Part shown: positions 53,492-63,085 of the stretch, piece by piece
How positions within the stretch are numbered: the stretch's first letter is position 1
Layout of the letters: each line of letters starts with the position of its first letter
From: Methylobacter sp. KS41
Lineage (GTDB): Bacteria > Pseudomonadota > Gammaproteobacteria > Methylococcales > Methylomonadaceae
Assembly (NCBI GenBank): GCA_002862125.1
Contig: PHSP01000003.1
Coordinates: 1,116,001-1,180,000 of the forward strand
Length of the DNA stretch: 64,000 nt
Direction of reading: 5' to 3'
Translations under genes and position numbers: made by a program
Notes under the pieces: model-generated
Seen by the model: the letters and a program-made list of their open reading frames with translations, nothing else
Databases searched by the model: none
What the model was told of the DNA's origin: nothing

Positions 53492-55399
53492 ATGCCTGTA
53501 ATTACTCTTCCTGATGGTTCTAGCCGTGAGTTTGACCACGCCGTTACAGTGATGGATGTTGCTTTGTCCATAGGATCAGGATTAGCAAAAGCGACCTTGG
53601 CGGGCAGGGTTAACAATGTTCTGGTCGACGCCAGCACGTTAATCGGCCAAGATGCAAGCTTACAGATTATTACCGCAAAAGATGAAGACGGTGTTGATAT
53701 ACTTCGCCATTCAACCGCGCATTTATTGGCTCAGGCCGTCAAGCAATTATTTCCGGATGCGCAAGTGACTATAGGTCCGGTCATCGAAAATGGCTTCTAT
53801 TATGATTTTGCCTATCAAAGGCCGTTTACGCCTGATGATCTAGCGGCTATCGAAGCTAAAATGCAGCAACTGGTTGCCGAAGATTATCCTATTAGCCGTT
53901 CGGTATTAAGCCGGGATGCAGCGGTAAAGTTTTTCAGGGATCAGGGCGAAAACTATAAGGCGGAGATTATCGAGTCCATTCCAGCTGATCAGGATTTATC
54001 CTTATATCAACAAGGCGGGTTTACTGACCTATGCCGCGGCCCGCATGTGCCTAGCACCGGCAAATTAAGCGCTTTCAAGCTTATGAAGATTGCCGGCGCT
54101 TATTGGCGCGGCAACTCGGAAAATGAAATGTTGCAGCGCATTTACGGCACTGCTTGGGGAGATAAAAAAGAATTACAGGCTTACCTGCATCGTTTGGAAG
54201 AAGCGGAAAAGCGCGATCACCGAAAGCTGGCAAAAACACTGAATTTGTTTCATACCCAGGAAGAAGCGCCCGGCATGGTGTTTTGGCACGAGAAAGGCTG
54301 GGTTATTTATCAGCAGATTGAACAATTTATACGTGAAAAGTTACGCGTAAATGGTTATGGCGAAGTCAAAACCCCGCAGGTTGTTGATCGATCCTTGTGG
54401 GAAAAATCAGGCCATTGGGATAAATTCGGAGCCATGATTTTTACGACGCATTCGGAAAATCGTGATTACGCCATCAAGCCGATGAATTGTCCCTGTCACG
54501 TTCAAATTTATAATCAGGGCATTAAAAGTTATCGTGATTTGCCTATCCGGTTGGCGGAATTTGGTTCCTGTCACCGTAACGAGCCGTCAGGTACGCTGCA
54601 TGGATTGATGAGAGTCAGGAATTTTGTGCAGGACGATGCGCATATTTTTTGTACCGAAGGTCAAATCCAGGATGAAGTATCGGCTTTTATTGATATGCTG
54701 TTCTCGGTTTATAGGGATTTTGGTTTCGAAGAGGTCATCATCAAATTATCAACACGGCCTGAAAACAGGGTGGGTGATGATTCGGTCTGGGACAAGGCAG
54801 AAAGCGCCCTGGAATTGGCGCTCAATAACAAAGGCCTGAAGTGGGATTTACAGCCGGGCGAGGGAGCATTTTACGGGCCTAAAATTGAGTTTTCGCTAAA
54901 AGACTGCATTGGCCGGGTCTGGCAATGCGGCACCATACAGGTAGACTTTTCCATGCCGGGCAGACTGGGCGCAACCTATATTGCCGAAGACGGATCAAAG
55001 CAGGTGCCTGTCATGCTGCATAGGGCAATACTAGGTTCGTTGGAACGGTTTATCGGAATTTTGATTGAACAACACGCCGGGACTTTCCCGGTCTGGTTAT
55101 CTCCGGTGCAAGTCATGATTCTTAATATTGCCGGTCGTCATGCGGACTATGCGTCTCAAGTCATGAAAGTCCTTGAGCAACAAGGCGTCAGGGTAAAAAT
55201 AGACTTGAGAAATGAGAAGATCGGGTTTAAAATTCGTGAGCATTCAATGCAACGGGTACCGTATCTTGTCATTATTGGCGATAAAGAATTGGAAGATCAA
55301 AAAATTACGGTACGTACGCAAAAAGGTGAAGATCTGGGTAGTCTGTCAATCAGTGAATTTTCCGAACGGTTAAAGCAAGAGATTGCAGATAGAAATTGA
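53492..55399 (+). CDS. thrS: Threonyl-tRNA synthetase
   Basis: The 635-residue class II synthetase has a TGS domain (1-62), editing domain (about 65-225, with [15 protein letters not shown]), catalytic core with zinc ligands in [17 protein letters not shown]-like [15 protein letters not shown] and LHRAILGS, and an anticodon-binding domain. It heads the conserved thrS-infC-rpmI-rplT-pheS-pheT-ihfA run. Confidence 0.97.
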   Translation: MPVITLPDGSSREFDHAVTVMDVALSIGSGLAKATLAGRVNNVLVDASTLIGQDASLQIITAKDEDGVDILRHSTAHLLAQAVKQLFPDAQVTIGPVIENGFYYDFAYQRPFTPDDLAAIEAKMQQLVAEDYPISRSVLSRDAAVKFFRDQGENYKAEIIESIPADQDLSLYQQGGFTDLCRGPHVPSTGKLSAFKLMKIAGAYWRGNSENEMLQRIYGTAWGDKKELQAYLHRLEEAEKRDHRKLAKTLNLFHTQEEAPGMVFWHEKGWVIYQQIEQFIREKLRVNGYGEVKTPQVVDRSLWEKSGHWDKFGAMIFTTHSENRDYAIKPMNCPCHVQIYNQGIKSYRDLPIRLAEFGSCHRNEPSGTLHGLMRVRNFVQDDAHIFCTEGQIQDEVSAFIDMLFSVYRDFGFEEVIIKLSTRPENRVGDDSVWDKAESALELALNNKGLKWDLQPGEGAFYGPKIEFSLKDCIGRVWQCGTIQVDFSMPGRLGATYIAEDGSKQVPVMLHRAILGSLERFIGILIEQHAGTFPVWLSPVQVMILNIAGRHADYASQVMKVLEQQGVRVKIDLRNEKIGFKIREHSMQRVPYLVIIGDKELEDQKITVRTQKGEDLGSLSISEFSERLKQEIADRN

Positions 55400-55422
55400 T
55401 AGTATTTTTGGAGGATTAGGGT

Positions 55423-55947
55423 ATCGCTGCTAAAAAAGATGAAACGCGCCTGAATGACGCAATCACTGCAAGACGAGTGAGGGTAACAGGCGTAGAGGGT
55501 GAGTCGTTAGGGATTATCTCGCTGGATGAGGCAAAACAGATTGCTTACGCGGCAGACCTGGATTTAGTAGAAATATCGCCAAACGCTGATCCGCCGGTTT
55601 GCAAGATAATGAACTATGGCAAATACCAGTTTGAAATCAATAAAAAACTTCAGATTGCCAAAAAGAAACAAAAGCAAATTCAGGTCAAGGAAATTAAATT
55701 CAGACCCGGCACTGACGAAGGAGATTACCAGGTTAAGTTACGGAGTTTAATCAAATTTCTTAATGACGGTGATAAAACTAAAGTTACTGTACGCTACCGT
55801 GGCCGGGAAATGGCCCATCGGGAAATCGGCATGGACCTGCTGAAGCGTATTGAAAAGGATTTGGAAGAAATAGCTATTGTCGAGCAGTTCCCGAAAATGG
55901 AAGGGCGGCAAATGATTATGGTTATGTCGCCAAAAAAGAAAAAATAG
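55423..55947 (+). CDS. infC: Translation initiation factor IF-3 (rare ATC start)
   Basis: IF-3 binds the 30S subunit and proofreads start codons. The frame reads from [23 protein letters not shown], the IF-3 N-terminus, with GGAGGATTAGGGT just upstream. No ATG/GTG/TTG exists at that place; the first GTG is 18 codons inside. infC genes typically use AUU/AUC/AUA, allowing autoregulation by IF-3. The 174-residue product has the linker [17 protein letters not shown] and the C-terminal RNA-binding domain ending PKKKK. Confidence 0.95.
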   Translation: MAAKKDETRLNDAITARRVRVTGVEGESLGIISLDEAKQIAYAADLDLVEISPNADPPVCKIMNYGKYQFEINKKLQIAKKKQKQIQVKEIKFRPGTDEGDYQVKLRSLIKFLNDGDKTKVTVRYRGREMAHREIGMDLLKRIEKDLEEIAIVEQFPKMEGRQMIMVMSPKKKK

Positions 55948-56234
55948 CCACAACTAACATACTACATTATCCCCAGGCTTCGACATTGTGGAAACCCATG
56001 AGAAATGCGGCGAATGCGTTTCTTACCATTTTTGTTCCATAAGTGTTTGCCGGGTCAATGGGAGCATGACAATAATTGTAGAAACGCTGCATCGCAACGA
56101 TTCTCCAGTTAGCAGCACAGGATAAGCTGCTAAACGCATCACGCGTGATGCTAGTAATTCTTCCGGGCCGTGCATTTTGCCTTGCTGGGTTATTTCTCAG
56201 GGATTTTTTATTTTTATATTATTGGAGCAAACAA
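55948..56234. promoter_or_regulatory. Long infC-rpmI intergenic leader with hairpins
   Basis: Two consecutive perfect hairpins are seen: TTAGCAGC ... GCTGCTAA (56109-56133) and GCATCACG-CGTGATGC (56136-56151). The gap between infC and rpmI is 287 bases, longer than in many gammaproteobacteria, and may contain an autoregulatory L20/L35 leader or a repeat insert. Confidence 0.45.
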
Positions 56235-56432
56235 ATGCCAAAGATAAAAACCAACCGTGGTGCCGCGAAACGTTTTAGACGTACGGGCAATGGCGGTTTT
56301 AAGTGTGGTCAGTCGCATCGCCGTCATATTTTGACCAAGAAGTCGACTAAAAGAAAAAGACAGTTACGCTCGCCGGCAACTATTCATCCGTCAGATGTGC
56401 GCATGGCTGCACGTATGATGCCTTACAGTTGA
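56235..56432 (+). CDS. rpmI: 50S ribosomal protein L35
   Basis: The 65-residue product [20 protein letters not shown] has the L35 signature. The ATG with TTGGAGCAA upstream is chosen over a frame 30 codons longer that is not L35-like. Zinc ligands are lacking, as usual. rplT follows 13 bases later. Confidence 0.96.
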   Translation: MPKIKTNRGAAKRFRRTGNGGFKCGQSHRRHILTKKSTKRKRQLRSPATIHPSDVRMAARMMPYS

Positions 56433-56445
56433 GAGGTGAGAAGTC

Positions 56446-56808
56446 ATGCCTAGAGTTAAACGCGGCGTAACAGCCAGAGCAAGACACAAGAAAGTTTTAA
56501 AGCAAGCTAAAGGTTACTACGGAGCACGTAGCCGGATTTATCGCGTTGCTAAACAGGCGGTAATTAAAGCGGGTCAATATGCATACCGCGACCGCAAACA
56601 AAGAAAACGTCAATTCCGCGCTTTGTGGATTGTCCGTATCAATGCGGCTGCACGTATGTATGGAATATCCTATAGCCGGTTGATCAATGGCTTAACAAAA
56701 GCCAATGTAGCAATAGATCGCAAGGTTTTAGCTGACATAGCAGTGCGTGACATTGAATCATTTGGCAAAATAGCAGAAATCGCTAAAGCTAATCAAAGTC
56801 AACCTTAA
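56446..56808 (+). CDS. rplT: 50S ribosomal protein L20
   Basis: The 120-residue basic product [20 protein letters not shown] is L20, an early 23S assembly protein that represses its own operon in E. coli. It has [18 protein letters not shown] and the C-terminal domain [14 protein letters not shown] [27 protein letters not shown] precedes the ATG. Confidence 0.97.
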   Translation: MPRVKRGVTARARHKKVLKQAKGYYGARSRIYRVAKQAVIKAGQYAYRDRKQRKRQFRALWIVRINAAARMYGISYSRLINGLTKANVAIDRKVLADIAVRDIESFGKIAEIAKANQSQP

Positions 56809-56851
56809 GCGGAATAGGCTTAGATTTTCTTAATTGAGGCTTCTTATGATG

Positions 56852-56880
56852 CCTCCCTTCTCTTTTCACGAGAAGGGAGG
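56852..56880 (+). terminator. 11-bp hairpin between rplT and pheS
   Basis: CCTCCCTTCTC and GAGAAGGGAGG pair perfectly around TTTTCAC. A competing shorter pairing GAGGC (56836) with GCCTC (56851) overlaps the 5' arm. There is no following U-tract and no Phe-rich leader peptide, so it may be a partial terminator, an attenuator or a repeat. Confidence 0.45.
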
Positions 56881-56896
56881 TTCAGGATGGTCCTGA

Positions 56897-57964
<1,068 letters not shown>

Positions 57965-57992
57965 GTTGTTGTTATACAGGAAAACTTGAGTC

Positions 57993-60368
57993 ATGCAAAT
58001 TAGTGAAGCCTGGTTAAGGTCGTATGTTAATCCGGCTATTAGTACGGAAGATCTGGTCGAACAATTGACGATGGCAGGTCTGGAGGTTGATTCGGTGGAA
58101 CCGGCTGCTGCAAAATTCAGCGGCGTTGTTGTTGGTGAAGTGTTATCCATGCAGCAACATCCCGATGCGGACCGCTTGCGTGTTTGTCAGGTTGCCGTTG
58201 GTGAAGAAGAGCCCTTGCAAATTGTCTGCGGTGCGAGTAATGTGAGGGTTGGTTTAAAAATTCCCGCAGCGCTGATTGGTTCGGTATTGCCGGGTGATTT
58301 TAAAATAAAAAAATCAAAACTGCGTGGTGAAGAATCCTTTGGCATGTTGTGCTCGGAAAAGGAACTGGGCTTGGCCGCGGATGCCAATGGCTTAATGGAA
58401 TTGGCAATAGATGCGCCTGTTGGAGTTGATTTTCGTGAATATTTAGCGCTTGATGATTCGATTATAGAGCTTGATTTAACGCCTAACAGGGCTGATTGCT
58501 TATCCGTTGAAGGTTTGGCTCGTGAAGTTGCCGTACTGAACAAGATGGATTGGTTAACAACCCAGGCCGGCAATATTCCTGTAAGCCATCAAGATGCATT
58601 AACTGTGTCTGTAGAAGCTCCTGAGGCCTGTCCCCGTTATCTGGGCCGTTTGATTAAAGACGTAAATGCCAAGGCAGTGACGCCATTATGGATGCAGGAA
58701 CGTTTGCGCCGTTCTGGGTTAAGAAGCCTGGGGCCTCTGGTCGATGTGACCAATTATGTGCTTTTAGAGCTTGGGCAGCCTTTGCATGTATTTGACGCGG
58801 AGAAGCTTTCGGGCGGTATTACAGTACGCTGGGCAAAAACCGATGAATGTGTCACCTTGTTGAATAATCAAGTCATTAAACTGGATCAGGACGCCTTGGT
58901 TATCGCCGATGATAAACAAGCCTTAGCCCTTGCCGGTATCATGGGCGGCAATGATTCGGCGGTTAATGATCAAACTCAAACGGTATTTCTGGAATGCGCA
59001 TTTTTCTCCCCGCAAAATATAGCGGGCAAAGCACGCCGGTTTGGGTTGCACACGGACTCATCACATCGTTTTGAACGCGGTGTTGATGCGACACTGCAAG
59101 CAAGGGCCATTGAACGAGCGACACAATTGATTGTTGATATTGCCGGTGGCGGTGCTGGTCCGATTACCGAGGTGACTGCTAAAGCGGCTTTGCCGCAACG
59201 CCAACCCGTGTTTCTAAGGCGGTTGCGCATAGAGACAATGCTGGGTGTCGCTTTGGCTGATGAACTGGTCGCGGATATTTTTCAACGTTTGGGAATGACT
59301 GTTCAAAGTCAGGCTGATGGTTGGCAAATTATACCGCCGGGTTTTCGTTTTGATATTGCTATTGAAGCAGACTTGATTGAAGAGTTAGCGCGTGTCTATG
59401 GTTATAATAACCTGCCGAACTGTAGTTTATTAATGCGCTCCGAATTAAGCCAGGCGACTGAAGCAGTGCTGGACATAGACCGCGTTAAAGATTTACTGGT
59501 TGACCGCGGTTACCAGGAAGCGATCACCTACAGTTTTGTCGATGAAGAAATTCAAAGGGCAGTCGCTCCTGAAACGGAAGTCATCAGGTTAAAAAATCCG
59601 ATTTCTTCCGAATTGGCGGTGATGAGGACTACTCTTTGGTGTGGGTTGCTGAAAGCCGCCCTTTACAACACTAACCGTCAACAGAACCGAGTTCGATTAT
59701 TTGAAACGGGCCTTCGGTTTATAAAAAAAGACGGCGCTACTCATCAACAAAAAATGCTTGCAGGCCTGGTTTTAGGCGACGCTTATAGCGAGCAGTGGGG
59801 CGAGAAACCCCGCAAGATTGATTTTTTTGATATTAAAGCCGATATACAAGCGATATTCGCATTGACAGGTTGCGGAATACAGTTTTCATCGGCGCAGCAT
59901 TCTGCGTTGCATCCTGGACAAACTGCCGAAATTTTATCGCCAGACCGTGAAAACATAGGATGGCTAGGCATGCTGCATCCAAATCTGGAAAAACAATTAG
60001 GTTTTGATACTCAGGTATTTCTATTTGAACTGGATCAAGACTTGCTTCTTAATAAGCGTATTCCTGTATTTAGATCCTTGTCTAAATATCCATCGGTACG
60101 TCGCGATTTAGCCTTGATCGTTAAAGAAGACGTCTCTGCGAGTGAGCTGATCGACTGCATTAAGAGCAGTGCGGAAGCCGCCTTGCAAGATGTAAATATC
60201 TTTGACATTTACCGCGGTAAAGGTGTCGAAGAGGGGAGCAAAAGTGTTGCCTTAAGTTTAATCATGCAAGTTGACACGCAAACACTGACAGACTCTGAAA
60301 TAGACGCTATCGTTAGTAGACTGTTAACCCTATTAGACAATGAAATGAATGCAAAGCTGAGGGATTGA
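57993..60368 (+). CDS. pheT: Phenylalanyl-tRNA synthetase beta subunit
   Basis: The 791-residue subunit has the EMAP-like tRNA-binding domain (about 40-150), B3/4 editing domain with YLGRLI and DVTNYVLLELGQPLHVFDAEKL, a B5 domain, and a C-terminal FDX-ACB anticodon domain (about 697-790, YPSVRRDLALIVKEDV). It starts 28 bases after pheS. Confidence 0.97.
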   Translation: MQISEAWLRSYVNPAISTEDLVEQLTMAGLEVDSVEPAAAKFSGVVVGEVLSMQQHPDADRLRVCQVAVGEEEPLQIVCGASNVRVGLKIPAALIGSVLPGDFKIKKSKLRGEESFGMLCSEKELGLAADANGLMELAIDAPVGVDFREYLALDDSIIELDLTPNRADCLSVEGLAREVAVLNKMDWLTTQAGNIPVSHQDALTVSVEAPEACPRYLGRLIKDVNAKAVTPLWMQERLRRSGLRSLGPLVDVTNYVLLELGQPLHVFDAEKLSGGITVRWAKTDECVTLLNNQVIKLDQDALVIADDKQALALAGIMGGNDSAVNDQTQTVFLECAFFSPQNIAGKARRFGLHTDSSHRFERGVDATLQARAIERATQLIVDIAGGGAGPITEVTAKAALPQRQPVFLRRLRIETMLGVALADELVADIFQRLGMTVQSQADGWQIIPPGFRFDIAIEADLIEELARVYGYNNLPNCSLLMRSELSQATEAVLDIDRVKDLLVDRGYQEAITYSFVDEEIQRAVAPETEVIRLKNPISSELAVMRTTLWCGLLKAALYNTNRQQNRVRLFETGLRFIKKDGATHQQKMLAGLVLGDAYSEQWGEKPRKIDFFDIKADIQAIFALTGCGIQFSSAQHSALHPGQTAEILSPDRENIGWLGMLHPNLEKQLGFDTQVFLFELDQDLLLNKRIPVFRSLSKYPSVRRDLALIVKEDVSASELIDCIKSSAEAALQDVNIFDIYRGKGVEEGSKSVALSLIMQVDTQTLTDSEIDAIVSRLLTLLDNEMNAKLRD

Positions 60369-60371
60369 TTT

Positions 60372-60677
60372 ATGGCATTAACAAAAGCAGATTTTGCTGA
60401 AAAGCTGTTTGAAGAGCTGGGCTTAAACAAGCGCGAAGCTAAAGAAATAGTAGAACTCTTTTTTGAAGAAATAAAAAGTTCTTTGGAGCAGGGCAACCAA
60501 GTAAAGATTTCCGGTTTTGGAAAGTTCGAGCTTCGCGATAAAACCAGCCGTCCTGGTAGAAACCCAAAAACAGGCGAAGAAATACCCATCACCGCCCGGC
60601 GTGTGGTAACCTTCCGTTCCGGACAGAAACTTAAAGCCCGAGTAGAAGCCTATGTTGGAGCCGAGCAACAACAATGA
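60372..60677 (+). CDS. ihfA: Integration host factor alpha subunit
   Basis: The 101-residue HU/IHF protein [20 protein letters not shown] has the DNA-bending arm [21 protein letters not shown] commonly bends DNA between NifA sites and sigma-54 promoters, so it could assist the nif promoters here. It starts three bases after the pheT stop. Confidence 0.96.
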   Translation: MALTKADFAEKLFEELGLNKREAKEIVELFFEEIKSSLEQGNQVKISGFGKFELRDKTSRPGRNPKTGEEIPITARRVVTFRSGQKLKARVEAYVGAEQQQ

Positions 60678-61005
60678 ATTGCCGGTCATACCGGAAAAAC
60701 GTTATTTCACTATAGGTGAAGTCAGTGAATTGTGTGGGGTCAAGCCCCATGTGCTTCGCTATTGGGAGCAAGAATTTACCGAGCTGAATCCGGTAAAAAG
60801 GCGCGGCAACCGCCGGTATTATCAGCGTCACGAAGTGCTGATGATACGGAAAATAAGAGCGTTATTATATGAGCAAGGCTATACGATTGGCGGTGCCAGA
60901 GCCCATTTAATGAGTGACAATGCGAATAAAGATTCAAACCTCACAAGGCAATTGGTACAACAAATGATCGCCGAGCTCGAAGATATTTTAGAATTGCTCA
61001 AATAG
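60652..61005 (+). CDS. MerR-family transcriptional regulator
   Basis: The 117-residue product has a MerR HTH (about 18-85, [20 protein letters not shown] ... [20 protein letters not shown]) and a short C-terminal dimer helix without metal-binding Cys. The start is TTG ([12 protein letters not shown]), overlapping ihfA by 26 bases in another frame, as is usual for this ihfA-linked regulator. Target unknown. Confidence 0.9.
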   Translation: MLEPSNNNELPVIPEKRYFTIGEVSELCGVKPHVLRYWEQEFTELNPVKRRGNRRYYQRHEVLMIRKIRALLYEQGYTIGGARAHLMSDNANKDSNLTRQLVQQMIAELEDILELLK

Positions 61006-61101
61006 ATTCTTAACGTTAATCTTGTTGTGTAGTATAATCAGAGTTTTATTTTTACTGGCTCGTGTTCGCTAGCCTTTCAGTTTTCCCAAATATTTCAATG
61101 T

Positions 61102-61178
<77 letters not shown>

Positions 61179-61184
61179 ATTGAA

Positions 61185-61470
61185 TCAAGGGCTTATGATG
61201 TTTTCATCAAGGCCATTTTTTGCTTCTGTAGTAGATTTGTCACAGTTTATTGAATTTCTGGCATATTCTTCCAGGTGTTGGCTGGATAAATGAGCGTATC
61301 TAAGTACCATACCTAAATCAGCCCATCCTCCCAATTCTTTAAGAATATGGAGTGGTGTTCCATTTTGTATATGCCACGATGCCCAAGTATGTCTTAAGTC
61401 ATGCCAACGAAAATCTTCAATGCCTGTTCGCTTTAATGCTTTACGCCATGCTTTTGGTGCGCTTAAGCCG
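61185..61470 (-). pseudogene. C-terminal fragment of a tyrosine integrase
   Basis: The minus-strand frame ending at 61185 reads KAWRKALKRTGIEDFRWHDL, then RHTWASWHIQNGTPL, KELGGWADLGMVLRYAHL, and a tail to DENIISP. The box II HDLRHTWAS with Arg, the H/W, and the Tyr nucleophile in RYAHL are kept, but the N-terminal two-thirds is missing. Similarity to integrase stops near 61470. This is the catalytic tail of a P4/phage-type integrase facing its tRNA-Pro attachment site. Confidence 0.85.
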
Positions 61471-61516
61471 CTTGGGGCGTGACGATCCGTGGGCGAAAGC
61501 GTGACATCTTGTCCGA

Positions 61517-61549
61517 GAGCCGGATTCGGGAAATCTGCCAGTCCGGTTC
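61517..61549 (+). ncRNA. Group II intron domain V-like hairpin (remnant)
   Basis: GAGCCGGA pairs with TCCGGTTC around a CGG-GAAA-TCTG upper stem. This matches the 34-base catalytic domain V layout (5' GAGCC, GNRA loop, 3' GGTTC), here 33 bases. No intron ORF was found nearby, so it is a 3' relic. Confidence 0.6.
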
Positions 61550-61598
61550 GATAAGCGGGGTGTGGAAACGGGGTTATGGCAAGGCTACTAGTGCTCAG

Positions 61599-62291
61599 TC
61601 ATTCTTGTAATGTCGGGTAAAGTTTTTTCAATTTTACCCGAGCGTCCTCATTTGTAAAACGCCATTCCATAGGTTGAGCAATAGCATTTCTTTTTTCTTG
61701 CCATGCTGCGATTTCCATCTTTAATGTTTCTTGGTCTGGAAAGCGTCGATCTAAACATTGACGAGATAAGATGCTCAATTCTATTTCCGCCATATTTAAC
61801 CAACTACCATGCTTGGGGGTGTAGTGGATTTGCAATTTATCCAGAATTCTTCGTGCTTCCTCAGGGGCGAATGCTTTATACAGAGATGCTCCTGTGTGAG
61901 TGTTTAAATTATCCATAACCAAGGTAATGAGTTCAGCGCGAGGGTACTGCACATCAACCAAGTTGCGAATTTGATGCGCCCAATCCACCGCTGTTCTTTG
62001 ATCCGTTACCACCACCTGCCGTTTTCCTTCTAACGGTTCAAAAAACATGAACATATTACTCACACCATTACGTTCATACTCCGTATCATACTTTTCGACT
62101 GAGCCTGGTTTTGCCGGTATCGGTTGACGTGTTTCCTTAAGGTGTTGCTTGCTGCTTTCGTCCATGCAGATCAATGGATGCGTTTCATCGTACGAGCGTT
62201 TATAAACATCCAGAACATCTTCCATAGCACAAACAAATTCTGCATTTTCTTTAGTCGGAATGCACCATTCTTTATTTTGCCAAGGCTTCAA
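61599..62291 (-). CDS. IS630 transposase, DDE catalytic part (orfB)
   Basis: The frame carries the DDE core: LICMDESSKQHLKETRQ (first Asp), LVMDNLNTHTGASLY (second Asp) and HGSWLNMAEIELSILSRQCL (Glu). The listed start (TTG) is only formal; residues before MKPWQNKEWC continue in frame into the A-run at 62296-62302. The product is probably made as a fusion with orfA by frameshifting. Confidence 0.88.
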   Translation of the reverse strand: MKPWQNKEWCIPTKENAEFVCAMEDVLDVYKRSYDETHPLICMDESSKQHLKETRQPIPAKPGSVEKYDTEYERNGVSNMFMFFEPLEGKRQVVVTDQRTAVDWAHQIRNLVDVQYPRAELITLVMDNLNTHTGASLYKAFAPEEARRILDKLQIHYTPKHGSWLNMAEIELSILSRQCLDRRFPDQETLKMEIAAWQEKRNAIAQPMEWRFTNEDARVKLKKLYPTLQE

Positions 62292-62292
62292 T

Positions 62293-62748
62293 TCATTTTT
62301 TTAACGTTTGCCGGATAGTTTCGTGTGATACGCTTTCCACATGCCCCAATTCAACCATGTGCTGCCCAAGCAATCTCAGTGTCCAGCGACTACGCCCTTC
62401 AGGGGCATCTCCACAGGCTAACGCTAGCAGATGCGCTTCCTTTTCGCCATCAATGACACGGCTTTTAACTCGGATCGGTTTGGCCAGGTTTAAGGCGGAC
62501 TCTATACCTTCTTGAACTAAGCGTTCCCGCACTCGTTCAACGGTGCGCGTTGAAATGCCAAAGGCTTCACTGATTTGGTTATCCAACCATTTTGCGCCCA
62601 ATTCACTAATATCGGCCTTGAGCAATATTTCAGCATGAAGCCTTTTATGCGCGGCCACTTTTCCTTTATAAATCAAACTTTCCAGATAAAGGCGCTCATC
62701 TTTCGCTAGTTGTACAATATATTTCTTTGCCAATTGTGTCAGTGCCAT
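62293..62748 (-). CDS. IS630 transposase, N-terminal DNA-binding part (orfA)
   Basis: The 151-residue product MALTQLAKKYIVQLAKDERL has an HTH (about 55-85, ISEAFGISTRTVERVRERLV) and a winged segment typical of IS630 N-termini. It ends ETIRQTLKK followed by TGA within a run of seven A. Reading on in orfB frame needs a +1 shift; six A would fuse the frames. Confidence 0.88.
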   Translation of the reverse strand: MALTQLAKKYIVQLAKDERLYLESLIYKGKVAAHKRLHAEILLKADISELGAKWLDNQISEAFGISTRTVERVRERLVQEGIESALNLAKPIRVKSRVIDGEKEAHLLALACGDAPEGRSRWTLRLLGQHMVELGHVESVSHETIRQTLKK

Positions 62749-62810
62749 TAATGAATAAACTCTTTATATGGGGGACTGTGATCCGACATAACAATGCTGA
62801 CAGAGTACTA

Positions 62811-62973
62811 GGGCACCGTCAAACGAAAGGGACGGAAACAGACAAGCCAAACCTAATGCTACCGCGCCACATCTCGACTCTACCTAAATTTGCCTTTTGC
62901 AATCCACCTTCCCTAGTTTCAGCTAAATGATTGTAAGCAAACGGTCAAATTTCCCGATTTCTTGGAAACCCAC
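62811..62973. other. Short gap between IS630 and rne terminator
   Basis: No gene or RNA was recognised; likely residual island sequence. Confidence 0.4.
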
Positions 62974-63005
62974 AAAAAATGCCCCGCTAGTTTCCTAACA
63001 GGGCA
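62974..63005 (-). terminator. Rho-independent terminator for rne
   Basis: On the minus strand, TGCCC ... GGGCA with inner CTAG/CTAA pairing is followed by TTTTTT. It lies about 80 bases after the rne stop. Confidence 0.8.
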
Positions 63006-63085
63006 ATTTTAGCTTCAAAACAGTCTCAATAAATCAACACAATTTCAGAGGGTCATGCAGTCTTTGTAGCATTTTTCCTTAAAAC

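Larger units (their letters stand above)
61591..62808 (-). mobile_element. IS630-family insertion sequence with TA target duplication
   Basis: The 1218-bp element is flanked by TA on both sides. Its ends read inward as GTGCTCAGTCATTCTTGTAA (left) and GTACTCTGTCAGCATTGTTA (right), terminal inverted repeats that extend through ATGTCGG. It encodes two overlapping transposase frames. It sits beside the group II relic and the integrase fragment. Confidence 0.9.
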
